From positions 1 to 64,000 of the forward strand of contig CAZQFV010000008.1 in the NCBI GenBank assembly GCA_964592645.1: 64,000 nt of DNA, in the 5' to 3' direction. The notes under the pieces were generated by a model. That model searched no databases. It had not been told where the DNA came from and was given only the letters and a program-made list of their open reading frames with translations. The DNA is from CAZQFV01 sp964592645. Its GTDB lineage: Bacteria > Chloroflexota > Chloroflexia > DTKN01. Shown here piece after piece: positions 16,356-24,503 of this stretch. The position numbers were made by a program, and so were the translations under genes. Numbering within the stretch: the stretch's first letter is position 1; every line of letters begins with the position of its first letter.

Positions 16356-18005
16356 ATGCCCGAGCAGCAGATGCAGGACCAATGTCATATCCTGGTGAAC
16401 AACGAGGCCGCGCCGGACGAGGCGCTGCGCGGGCTGATGCACGTGGCCGTGGAGCAGGGCCTGCACCTGCCGGCCGTCTGCAGCCTGCGCATCCAGGACG
16501 ATGACCTCTCGCTCGTCGACGGCCAGACGTTCGCTATCGGCCGGCCCCTCAAAGTGGAGATGGGCGCCGGCAACGAGCTGCGCGCCGTGTTCGACGGCGA
16601 GATCGTCGCCCTGGAGCTGCAGCCCACCCCGGCCGGCACCCTGACCACCGTCGTGCGCGCCGCCGACAAGTCGCACCGCCTGCACCGCGGCCGGCAGACC
16701 CGCTCTTTCGTCCAGGTCACCGACAGCGACATGGCCACGCGCATCGCCCGCGAGGTCGGTCTGCAGCCCGATGTCGAGTCGACCTCGGAGGTGTACGACT
16801 ATGTCCTCCAGGACAACCAGACCAACTACGAGTTCTTGCGCCAGCGCGCCGAGCGCATCGGCTTTGCCTTCTGGGTGAGCGACGGCCGGCTGCGCTTCCG
16901 CCGGCCGTCCGCCGACCCGCCGGAGCCGATCCCCCTGGAGTGGGGCCGCACCCTGACCCACTTCCACCCCGTGCTCAGCGCCGGCCGGCAGGTGAACGAG
17001 GTCACAGTGCGCGGCTGGGATCCGCAGGCCAAACGGTCCATCGTCGGGCGGGCCACCCGCGCCCGCGGCGTCCCCGAGATCGGCCAGCAGGGCAGCGGTG
17101 GCGACCTGGCCCGCGATGCCTTCGGCGAGGCCAAGTCCATCACCGTCAACCGTCCCGTGCGCACGCAAGGGGAGGCCGATGCCCTGGCCCAGGCCGTCTG
17201 CGACGAGCTGGGCAGCGCCTTTGTCCGCGCCGAGGGCATCGCCGCCGGCAACAGCGACATCGCCCCGGGCAAGGTGCTGGACGTCCGCAACGTCGGGGAG
17301 CGCTTCGGCGGGCGCTACCTGGTCACCCAGGCCGTGCACCTCCTGGACAACCGCAGCGGCGGCTATCGCACCGAGTTTATCGTCTGCGGCAGCCGCGCCC
17401 AGACCCTGCTGGACCTGGTGCAGCCGAGCGGCACCCCCCAGGATACCGCCCGCGAGTGGCTGGCCCTCGGCGTGGTCACCGACAACCGCGACCCCGACAA
17501 CATGGGCCGGGTCAAGGTGCAGCTCCCCTGGCTGGGCGACAACGTCGAGAGCACCTGGGCCCGCACCGCCTCGCCCATGGCCGGCCGGGAGCGCGGCCTG
17601 CTCTACCTACCCGAGGTCGGCGACGAGGTGCTGGTGGGCTTTGAGCACGGCGATGTCCACCGTCCCTATGTCCTGGGGGCCCTCTGGAACGGCGAGGAGC
17701 AGCCGCCGCGCGCCGACAAGGACCCCGTCGACGCCAGCGGCAAGGTGGTGCAGCGCCTCATCCGCAGCCGCGCCGGCCATATCATCCTGCTCGACGACAG
17801 CGACGGCGGCGGGGGCATCACCATCCAGGACAAGGCCGGCAACAAGATCGTCCTGGAGACGGCCAGCAACGCCCTCAAGATTACCGTCCAGGGCAACCTG
17901 GAGATCGAGGCCCAGGGCAAGGTGACCATCAAAGGCACCGCCGGGGTGGATATCCAGAGTTCGGGCCAGGTGAATGTCAAGGGGACGATGATCAATTTGA
18001 ATTGA
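16356..18005 (+). CDS. VgrG/gp27-gp5-like spike protein (Afp8-like)
   Basis: This protein of 549 residues has a gp27-like hub in the N-terminal part (DQCHILVNNEAAPDEALRGL, then LQDNQTNYEFLRQRAERIGF, a phage late control D signature), an OB-fold gp5-like domain near 365-450 (LGVVTDNRDPDNMGRVKVQL and VGDEVLVGFEHGDVHRPYVL) and a C-terminal beta-helical spike segment with repeats such as GGGITIQDKAGNKIVLE. The trimer forms the central spike and carries the PAAR tip encoded two genes later. GAGGAGACCG precedes ATG 16356. Confidence 0.93.
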   Translation: MPEQQMQDQCHILVNNEAAPDEALRGLMHVAVEQGLHLPAVCSLRIQDDDLSLVDGQTFAIGRPLKVEMGAGNELRAVFDGEIVALELQPTPAGTLTTVVRAADKSHRLHRGRQTRSFVQVTDSDMATRIAREVGLQPDVESTSEVYDYVLQDNQTNYEFLRQRAERIGFAFWVSDGRLRFRRPSADPPEPIPLEWGRTLTHFHPVLSAGRQVNEVTVRGWDPQAKRSIVGRATRARGVPEIGQQGSGGDLARDAFGEAKSITVNRPVRTQGEADALAQAVCDELGSAFVRAEGIAAGNSDIAPGKVLDVRNVGERFGGRYLVTQAVHLLDNRSGGYRTEFIVCGSRAQTLLDLVQPSGTPQDTAREWLALGVVTDNRDPDNMGRVKVQLPWLGDNVESTWARTASPMAGRERGLLYLPEVGDEVLVGFEHGDVHRPYVLGALWNGEEQPPRADKDPVDASGKVVQRLIRSRAGHIILLDDSDGGGGITIQDKAGNKIVLETASNALKITVQGNLEIEAQGKVTIKGTAGVDIQSSGQVNVKGTMINLN

Positions 18006-18007
18006 GT

Positions 18008-18037
18008 AGAGAGAGCGGAGAGTTGAGCGCCGAGAGC
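18008..18037 (+). repeat. Dispersed purine-rich repeat, copy 1
   Basis: GAGAGAGCGGAGAGTTGAGC continues into GCCGAGAGC. It is one of four related strings (also 32619-32650, 35806-35844 on the minus strand, 62454-62484), all in or at the edge of intergenic gaps. Confidence 0.6.
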
Positions 18038-18067
18038 AGCACCGCTACCCGATAACCGGATACTGCC

Positions 18068-18463
18068 ATGGGTATGCCCGCCGCCAAACAGGGTGACACC
18101 ATCACCGCCGTCGATACCCACATCATCATGGTCCCCTCCCCTGGGGGGCCGGTGCCGACGCCGCTGCCGCACCCCTTCAACGGCATCATCGACGGCAACC
18201 TGAGCGCGGATGTCAAGATCGGCGGCATGCCGGCCGCCACGCAGGGCAGTACGGCCACCAACACCCCGCCCCACATCCCGCAGGGCGGGCCGTTCCAGAA
18301 GCCGCCGACGAACCGGGCGACGATCCAGATGGGCAGTATGACGGTCAAGATCAACGGCAAGCCGGCGGCGCGCAGCGGCGATACTGCCATAACTTGCAAC
18401 GACCCTGCCGACCTGCCCGTGGGCACCGTCGTCGCTGCTGGCACCGTGCTGATAGGAGGTTGA
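18068..18463 (+). CDS. PAAR-domain spike tip protein (Afp10-like)
   Basis: This protein of 131 residues opens with MGMPAAKQGDTITAVDTHII and repeats the PAAR pattern (GGMPAATQGSTATN, GSMTVKINGKPAARSGDTAI). PAAR proteins form the metal-stabilised cone at the spike apex. The ribosome site is weak (GGATACTGCC before ATG 18068), and a dispersed purine-rich repeat fills the short gap from the spike gene, so the repeat may have been inserted between two once tightly spaced genes. Confidence 0.92.
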   Translation: MGMPAAKQGDTITAVDTHIIMVPSPGGPVPTPLPHPFNGIIDGNLSADVKIGGMPAATQGSTATNTPPHIPQGGPFQKPPTNRATIQMGSMTVKINGKPAARSGDTAITCNDPADLPVGTVVAAGTVLIGG

Positions 18464-18466
18464 GCG

Positions 18467-18865
18467 ATGGAGGGCGATTTCCTGGGCCGGGGTTGGGCCT
18501 TTCCCCTGGGCGTCGATCACCGCGGCGGCATCGCCACGAGCGCCGGGGAGGCCGATATCGAGCAGTCGATCCGCATCATCCTGGAGACGGCGCCGGGCGA
18601 GCGGGTCATGCGCCCCGAGTTCGGCTGCGGCCTGCACGGCCTGGTCTTTGCCCCCAACAGCCCGACCACGGCCGGCCTGGTTTCCTACCACATCCGCGAG
18701 GCCCTCGGCCGCTGGGAACCGCGCATCGAGGTGGTGCGGGTCGACGTCGCCCCCGACCCCCAGCGCGACGCGGTGCTGCAGATCGGCATCTTCTACCGCA
18801 TCCGCAGCACCAACGACCTGCGCAACCTGGTCTACCCGTTCTACCGTATCCCCGAGGAGGAATAG
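18467..18865 (+). CDS. gp25-like baseplate wedge protein (Afp9-like)
   Basis: This protein of 132 residues has the gp25/lysozyme-like baseplate fold signature: GRGWAFPLGVDHRGGIATSA, ADIEQSIRIILETAPGERVM and RPEFGCGLHGLVFAPN, including the EPR-like core motif region (RPEFG) that organises sheath attachment. AGGAGGTTGAGCG precedes ATG 18467 and only 3 nt separate it from the PAAR gene stop. Confidence 0.92.
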   Translation: MEGDFLGRGWAFPLGVDHRGGIATSAGEADIEQSIRIILETAPGERVMRPEFGCGLHGLVFAPNSPTTAGLVSYHIREALGRWEPRIEVVRVDVAPDPQRDAVLQIGIFYRIRSTNDLRNLVYPFYRIPEEE

Positions 18866-18868
18866 ACG

Positions 18869-20827
18869 ATGGCGCTGCCGACTCCGCAACTGGACGACCG
18901 CACCTTCCAGGACATTGTCAACGGGGCGCGCCGGCTCATCCCGCGCTACTGCCCGGAGTGGACCGACCACAACCTCTCCGATCCCGGCATCACCCTGATT
19001 GAACTCTTTGCCTGGATGATGGAGATGCTGCTCTATCGGCTCAACCGGGTGCCGGAAAAGAACCTGATCACCTTCCTCGACCTGATCGGAGTGCAGCTCC
19101 TGCCGCCGGCCGCGGCGCGCGCCGACCTGACCTTTACCCTGGCCGCGCCGCGCCCGGAGCCGCTGGTCATCCCCGGCGGCACCGAGGTGGCCACCGTGCG
19201 CACCGGCACGCAGGAGGCCATTGTCTTTAGCACCGACCACGACCTGCGCATCGTCCAGCCGACGGCCATCTACTTCCTGACCAGCCCCGACGAAAAGGGC
19301 TACCAGGACCACTCCGATTCCCTGGTGCGCACCGGCCCGCTCATCCCCGTCTTCGAGGAGACGCCCCGCCCGGGCAACGCCTTTTACATCGGCTTCCAGG
19401 AGGACCTGGCCGGCCATACCCTGGTGACTACTTTCGGCTGCTCCACCGAGGGCGTCGGCGTGGACCCGACGCGCCCGCCCCTGGCCTGGGAGTGCTGGGA
19501 CTCCCAAGCCGATGCCTGGGCGCGGGTGGAGGTGGAGAAGGACGTCACCGGCGGACTGAACCGCCGCGGCGATGTCGTGCTGCACCTGCCCTATGTCTTT
19601 AGCGCCGGCGAGGTGGGCGCCAAGCGCGCCTACTGGCTGCGCTGCCGCGTGATCGAGCCGGCGCCGGAGCAGCCCACCTATACCGCCTCCCCCAAGGTGC
19701 GCCTGCTCGGCTGCTACACCATCGGCGGCACGGTCCCGGCCACCCACGCCACGGTCGTGCTGAACGAGGAGCTGGGGCGCAGCGACGGCCGGCCCGGCCA
19801 GGTGTTGCGCGTGGCCCAGCCGCCGATGCTCCCCCTGGAACCCAAGGAAAAGCTGGAGGTCGAGGTCCCCGAGGGCTGGGAGGAGTGGGACCCCGTCCCC
19901 GACTTTGCCCAGTCCGGCCCCGACTCGCGCCACTTTACCTGCGATCCCACCACCGGCGAGATCCGTTTCGGGCCGGCCATCCGCCAGCCCGACGGCCTCA
20001 CCCGGCAGTTCGGCGCGGTGCCGCCCAAGGGAGCGCGCCTGCGCCTGACGCGCTACCGCACCGGTGGCGGGACCGTGGGCAACGTCGGGCCGCGCACGCT
20101 GACGGTTTTGAAGTCGTCCATCCCCTTTGTCTCTGCCGTCACCAATCGCGAGGGTGCCTATGGCGGGCGTGACGCCGAGACGTTAGAGCATGTCAAGATG
20201 CGCGGGCCGCGGCAGCTGCGCACGCGCGACCGGGCCGTCACCGCCGAGGATTTCGAGATCCTGGCCCTGGAGGCCTCCAGCAGCGTCGCCCGGGCGCGCT
20301 GCGTCCAGCCGCGTCCCGGACGGGACGATCCTCCCCCGGGGACGGTGCGCCTGCTGTTGGTGCCGTCGCTGGAGGGGGTGATCCAGCCCACCATCCGCCA
20401 GCTGGAGATCGCCAAGCCGCTGGCCGAGCTGGTGCAGGGCTACCTGGAGGAGCGCCGGCTGCTGGGCACGGCGGTGGAGATCGGCACGCCGCCGTACACC
20501 TGGGTCTCGGTGCAGGTGCTGATCAAGGTGCGCGAGCGCCTGGAGGCGGCCGCGGTGCGCCAGCGGGTGGAGAGCGAGCTGTACCGCTTCTTGCACCCCC
20601 TGGTGGGCGGGAAAGACGGCACGGGTTGGCCCTTTGGCCGGCCGCTGTACATCGCCGATATCTATGCCATCGTCCACAGCGTCCCCGGCGTCGAGTTCGT
20701 CGCCGAGGCCAAGATCTTTCCCATCGACACCAAGACCAACAAGATCGGCGACCCCGTCCCCGTCATCGAACTGCCCGAGGGCGGACTGATCGCTTCCTAC
20801 CGCCACCTGGTCGTCGTCCAGGGATAG
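18869..20827 (+). CDS. Baseplate J-like wedge protein (Afp11-like)
   Basis: This protein of 652 residues begins with PQLDDRTFQDIVNGARRLIP and CPEWTDHNLSDPGITLIELF, typical of large eCIS baseplate proteins, and has the central baseplate-J block near 395-470 (RLRLTRYRTGGGTVGNVGPR ... LRTRDRAVTAEDFEILALEA). The C-terminal part resembles gp6-type dimerisation regions (PTIRQLEIAKPLAELVQGYL). With gp25-like and the next protein it should form the wedge ring round the spike. Confidence 0.93.
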   Translation: MALPTPQLDDRTFQDIVNGARRLIPRYCPEWTDHNLSDPGITLIELFAWMMEMLLYRLNRVPEKNLITFLDLIGVQLLPPAAARADLTFTLAAPRPEPLVIPGGTEVATVRTGTQEAIVFSTDHDLRIVQPTAIYFLTSPDEKGYQDHSDSLVRTGPLIPVFEETPRPGNAFYIGFQEDLAGHTLVTTFGCSTEGVGVDPTRPPLAWECWDSQADAWARVEVEKDVTGGLNRRGDVVLHLPYVFSAGEVGAKRAYWLRCRVIEPAPEQPTYTASPKVRLLGCYTIGGTVPATHATVVLNEELGRSDGRPGQVLRVAQPPMLPLEPKEKLEVEVPEGWEEWDPVPDFAQSGPDSRHFTCDPTTGEIRFGPAIRQPDGLTRQFGAVPPKGARLRLTRYRTGGGTVGNVGPRTLTVLKSSIPFVSAVTNREGAYGGRDAETLEHVKMRGPRQLRTRDRAVTAEDFEILALEASSSVARARCVQPRPGRDDPPPGTVRLLLVPSLEGVIQPTIRQLEIAKPLAELVQGYLEERRLLGTAVEIGTPPYTWVSVQVLIKVRERLEAAAVRQRVESELYRFLHPLVGGKDGTGWPFGRPLYIADIYAIVHSVPGVEFVAEAKIFPIDTKTNKIGDPVPVIELPEGGLIASYRHLVVVQG

Positions 20828-20859
20828 GAACGTTGGAACGCTCCAGCGTTGGAGGGATC

Positions 20860-21411
20860 ATGAGCGAAGAGCCAACCAAGCTAGAACGGTCCGCGGAGGA
20901 GGTTCTGCCCCCGGAGCCCATCGCCCCCAGCCGCCTGCGCCAGTACCTGCCGGCCATCTACCAGGATAGCGACTTTGTCGGCCGCTTCTTGCGCGTCTTC
21001 GAAGACCAGATCACGCCGGTGGAAGAGGTGCTGCAGAACGTCTGGTCCTACTTCGACCCGCGCATGGCGCCGGCCTCCTTCCTGCCCTGGCTGGCCTCCT
21101 GGATCGACCTGGTGTTGGACGAGAACTGGCCCGAGGCGCGCCGCCGCGAGCTTATCCATAACGGCGCTGAGCTCTACCGCTGGCGCGGGACACGCCACGG
21201 CCTGCTCTCCTACCTGCGCATCTACGCCGGCGTCGAGCCCGAGATCACCGAGCAGTTGACCGCCCAGGACGGCGGCCCCTATCATTTCACGGTGACCCTG
21301 CGCGTCGCGGCCGCTTCCCAGGTGGACGAGAGCCGCGTGCGGGCCATTATCGAGGCCGAGAAGCCGGCCCATACCAGCTACACGCTGCGTATCGAGGGGG
21401 CCAAGAAGTAG
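20860..21411 (+). CDS. Tail protein I / Afp12-like baseplate protein
   Basis: The start is ATG 20860 with TTGGAGGGATC before it; the protein has 183 residues. RLRQYLPAIYQDSDFVGRFL, FEDQITPVEEVLQNVWSYFD, FLPWLASWIDLVLDENWPEA and ELIHNGAELYRWRGTRHGLL match the phage-tail-protein domain of eCIS Afp12-type proteins, although Afp12 is much longer. It is the last structural gene recognised; no tape measure (Afp14) or fibre (Afp13) gene is visible on either side. Confidence 0.88.
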   Translation: MSEEPTKLERSAEEVLPPEPIAPSRLRQYLPAIYQDSDFVGRFLRVFEDQITPVEEVLQNVWSYFDPRMAPASFLPWLASWIDLVLDENWPEARRRELIHNGAELYRWRGTRHGLLSYLRIYAGVEPEITEQLTAQDGGPYHFTVTLRVAAASQVDESRVRAIIEAEKPAHTSYTLRIEGAKK

Positions 21412-21424
21412 CCCAGGAGGCTCT

Positions 21425-22921
21425 ATGTCCGCACTTATCCGTGCTATGCTCTCGACCGAGTCCATCAGGCTCCAGCCCGGGGAGAAAGCCGAACTGACCC
21501 TCACCGTGCAGAACATGTCCGAGATCGTCGACCGCTTCAGGATCGCCGTCGAAGGGCTGGACCCGGCTTGGGCCGCGCTCTCCCGCACCGAGCTCTCCCT
21601 CTTTCCCAAGGACCAGGATCAGGTCCGACTGACCATCGCCCCCCCGGCCGGCCCGTCGGCCCGCGCCGGTGCCTACGATCTGCGTGTCCAGGTGACCTCG
21701 CTGGAGAACCCCTCCGAGCGCACCACTTTGCCGTTGGCGCTGGAGGTCGCCGCCCAGGCGGCCTTCGAGGCCTCCTTGCGCCCGCAGATGCAGAGCGGCC
21801 TCAAGGAGGGCGTCTTTACCCTGCACCTGCGCAACGGCGGCAACAGCGATCTCTCCATCACCCTGACCGCCTCCGATCCCGAGGAGGGCTGTGTCTACGC
21901 CTTTAGCCCGGCGCGCACGCCCTTGCCGGCCGGCCAGGAGCGCCTGGTGCAGCTCACCGTGCGCCCCAAGGTGCCGCGCGCCCCCCAGGGCGGCAAGACC
22001 TACTCGTTCACCGTCGTCGCCCGGCCGGAGGAGCTGCCCCAGCAGGCCCGCCAGGTGCCGGGGCAGTGGCAGCAGTTGGCTCCCAAGCGGCGCATCTGGC
22101 CCATCCTGGTCACCGCGGCCGTCGGCCTGCCGGCCCTGGCGGCGCTGGCCTTTTTCGTAGTCGTCCCCCTGCTGCAGTCGCGGCAGCTTCCGGGACCGAG
22201 CCTCCCGGTTGCCCAGGCCACGCCGGTGACGCCCCGGCCGACGACCCCTGCCCCGGCGTCCACACGGGCGCCCGCCTCCCTCCCGACGCACACCCCGGTG
22301 CCCACCCGTACCCCGACGCCCTTTCCCGCGCCGAGCATCCGCATCGTGTGGCCCTCGCTCCGTCCGGTGCTGCCCGTGCTCCCCACCCCGGTGGTGACGC
22401 TGAACCTTGTACCGCTGGCCCCCTCGGCCCGCTGGATCAACTACGAGGGCACCGTGCTCGACTTTGGCTTCTATGACCCCTACCTGGGGGCCGCCATGTA
22501 CGGCTACGATGCCCTGATGGAGGACGGCAACACCTATGACCGCATCCTGGCGACCATCCCCGGCACCGCCCCGGGCCAGGGCATCCAGGGCGACTTTTCC
22601 GTGCAGCCGTACCTGGTCGGCGCCGGGGACTACCTGGTGATCGAGGCCGGCCTATTGGACGCCGCCAAGCCCAGCGACGGGGTGCGCTTCCGGGCGCTGC
22701 TTATCGAGCAGAGCGGCGTCCTGGTGGCCGACGCCCGGCGCGGGGGAGGGGGCATCGTCCTCTGGGAGGCTTTCGACACCTACGACGGCCGGCTGGTCGG
22801 TGGGCGCATCTCCCTGGACGCCTACGCCGGCCGCACCGTCTGGTTCCTGCTGCAGGCCATGGCCGAGGGCTCCTCTGCCGACGACTGGGCCGCGTGGATC
22901 AAGTTCCAGGTGCAGAAGTAG
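21425..22921 (+). CDS. CIS-linked membrane paralogue 1: two Ig-like domains, TM, ectodomain
   Basis: This protein of 498 residues has AGGAGG before ATG 21425, 13 nt after the last baseplate gene. Two Ig-like beta-sandwich domains occupy about 1-110 and 112-215 (SALIRAMLSTESIRLQPGEK; GLKEGVFTLHLRNGGNSDLS). A KRR cluster and one hydrophobic helix (about 224-250) follow, then a Pro/Thr linker (about 255-305) and a C-terminal domain of about 160 residues that reads as a jelly-roll (YDGRLVGGRISLDAYAGRTV). No signal peptide is present and the basic residues precede the helix, so the Ig-like part should lie in the cytoplasm and the variable domain outside. Role inferred: docking or sensing for the injection system. 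Confidence 0.7.
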   Translation: MSALIRAMLSTESIRLQPGEKAELTLTVQNMSEIVDRFRIAVEGLDPAWAALSRTELSLFPKDQDQVRLTIAPPAGPSARAGAYDLRVQVTSLENPSERTTLPLALEVAAQAAFEASLRPQMQSGLKEGVFTLHLRNGGNSDLSITLTASDPEEGCVYAFSPARTPLPAGQERLVQLTVRPKVPRAPQGGKTYSFTVVARPEELPQQARQVPGQWQQLAPKRRIWPILVTAAVGLPALAALAFFVVVPLLQSRQLPGPSLPVAQATPVTPRPTTPAPASTRAPASLPTHTPVPTRTPTPFPAPSIRIVWPSLRPVLPVLPTPVVTLNLVPLAPSARWINYEGTVLDFGFYDPYLGAAMYGYDALMEDGNTYDRILATIPGTAPGQGIQGDFSVQPYLVGAGDYLVIEAGLLDAAKPSDGVRFRALLIEQSGVLVADARRGGGGIVLWEAFDTYDGRLVGGRISLDAYAGRTVWFLLQAMAEGSSADDWAAWIKFQVQK

Positions 22922-23578
22922 AGCGGTTGAGGAGGTTCCCTTGTCGGTGTTGATTCGCGCTATGCTCTCCTCCGAGTCGGTCCGCCTCCAGCCCGGCGAG
23001 AAAGCCGAACTGACCCTCATCGTGCAGAACATGTCCGAGATCGTCGACCGCTTCAAGATCGCCGTCGAGGGACTCGAACCGGCATGGGTAACGCTCTCCC
23101 GGGGGGAGGTTTCCCTCTTTCCCCAGGACCAGGACCAGGTGCGCCTCACCCTGGCGCCCCCGGCCGGCAGCGAGGCGCGTGCCGGCACGTACAACCTGAG
23201 CGTGCACGTGACCTCCCAGGAAAATCCCGCCGAGCGCACCACGCTCCCGTTCACGCTGGACGTGGCCCCGCTGACCGCTTTCGAGGCTTCCCTGCGCCCG
23301 CAGATGCAGAGCGGCCTCAAGGAGGGCGTCTTTACCCTGCACCTGCGCAACGGCGGCAACAGCGATCTCTCCATCACCCTGACCGCCTCCGATCCCGAGG
23401 AGGGCTGTGTCTACGCCTTTAGCCCGGCGCGCACGCCCTTGCCGGCCGGCCAGGAGCGCCTGGTGCAGCTCACCGTGCGCCCCAAGGTGCCGCGCGCCCC
23501 CCAGGGCGGCAAGACCTACTCGTTCACCGTCGTCGCCCGGCCGGAGGAGCTGCCCCAGCAGGCCCGCCAGGTGCCGGG
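21777..23578 (+). repeat. Identical 286-nt segments in paralogues 1 and 2
   Basis: Bases 21777-22062 and 23293-23578 are identical by direct reading and encode most of the second Ig-like domain. Sequence on both sides differs at many positions. A recent gene-conversion tract is the simplest explanation. Confidence 0.9.
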
Positions 23579-24458
23579 ACAGTGGCAGCAGATCGGCCCC
23601 CGGCGCCGGCGCCGCTGGCCCATCGTGGCCGGCGGGCTGGCCGGCCTGTTGGCCCTGCTCCTGGCCGCTTTCTTCCTGCTGCGCCCCGTCTTGCAGCCGC
23701 TGCTCTTCCCCACGCCCACGCCGACCGTGACGCCTACCCCGACTCCCACGGCGACGGCGCTGCCGACTCCCGCGCCGAGTTGGACCGTCCCGCCCACCTA
23801 TACACCCCCGCCCTCGTGGACGCCGCAGCCCACCTACACGCCGTTTCCCAGTGTAACTCCCGCGCCCACTCGGACGCCGACGATCTATGTCCCGCCACTG
23901 GTTACCATCAAGCCGCCGGTCCTACCCGTGATCACCATCGTGCCCAAGCCCAACGTGCGCTTCGATTTGCTGGCCGCGGCTGCACAGGCCCGCTGGGTCA
24001 ACGACCAGGCCGTGGAGCTGCCCTTTGGCGCCGGCGATACCGACGAGCGGGGCTTTGCCATCTACCGCGAGAAGGTGACGATGGAGGACGGGCACAGCTA
24101 CGCCCAGGTGTTGGAGACGCACCCGCGCTGGGTAGACAACGGCGGCATCCAGGGCGACTTTTCCTTTCAGCCTTACCTGGTCGGCAGCGGCGACGAGCTG
24201 GTGCTGTCCGCGGGATTCATCGGCGGCGCCTCCAAGACGGACGGTGTCCGTTTCCGCATCCTCCTGCAGCCGGAGGGCAGCCGACAGGTGGTGCTGTACA
24301 ACGCCGTCGACACCTACGACCGCCGGCTGCTCTCGGCGCGCATTTCCCTGGAGCGCTATGCTAAGCAGCGGGTTGTGTTCCTGGTGCAGGTCCTGGCGGA
24401 AGGCTCTTCCCAGCAGGATTGGGCGGCCTGGGCCGTCTTGCAGATCGAGCGGCCTTGA
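22941..24458 (+). CDS. CIS-linked membrane paralogue 2
   Basis: The start is TTG 22941 (LSVLIRAMLSSESVRLQPGE aligned to the ATG start of paralogue 1), with GAGGAGG at 22929-22935; the protein has 505 residues. The architecture is the same: two Ig-like domains, five Arg before the helix (GPRRRRRWPIVAGGL), a long Pro/Thr linker (TPTPTVTPTPTPTATALPTP) and a C-terminal domain homologous to that of paralogue 1 (YDRRLLSARISLERYAKQRV). Its second Ig-like domain is identical in DNA to paralogue 1 over 286 nt, while the rest has diverged. Confidence 0.7.
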   Translation: MSVLIRAMLSSESVRLQPGEKAELTLIVQNMSEIVDRFKIAVEGLEPAWVTLSRGEVSLFPQDQDQVRLTLAPPAGSEARAGTYNLSVHVTSQENPAERTTLPFTLDVAPLTAFEASLRPQMQSGLKEGVFTLHLRNGGNSDLSITLTASDPEEGCVYAFSPARTPLPAGQERLVQLTVRPKVPRAPQGGKTYSFTVVARPEELPQQARQVPGQWQQIGPRRRRRWPIVAGGLAGLLALLLAAFFLLRPVLQPLLFPTPTPTVTPTPTPTATALPTPAPSWTVPPTYTPPPSWTPQPTYTPFPSVTPAPTRTPTIYVPPLVTIKPPVLPVITIVPKPNVRFDLLAAAAQARWVNDQAVELPFGAGDTDERGFAIYREKVTMEDGHSYAQVLETHPRWVDNGGIQGDFSFQPYLVGSGDELVLSAGFIGGASKTDGVRFRILLQPEGSRQVVLYNAVDTYDRRLLSARISLERYAKQRVVFLVQVLAEGSSQQDWAAWAVLQIERP

Positions 24459-24503
24459 GAGGTCGTGCCGGCCGCGGAGTCCGTCTACGAGGTTGGGTGC
24501 GCG

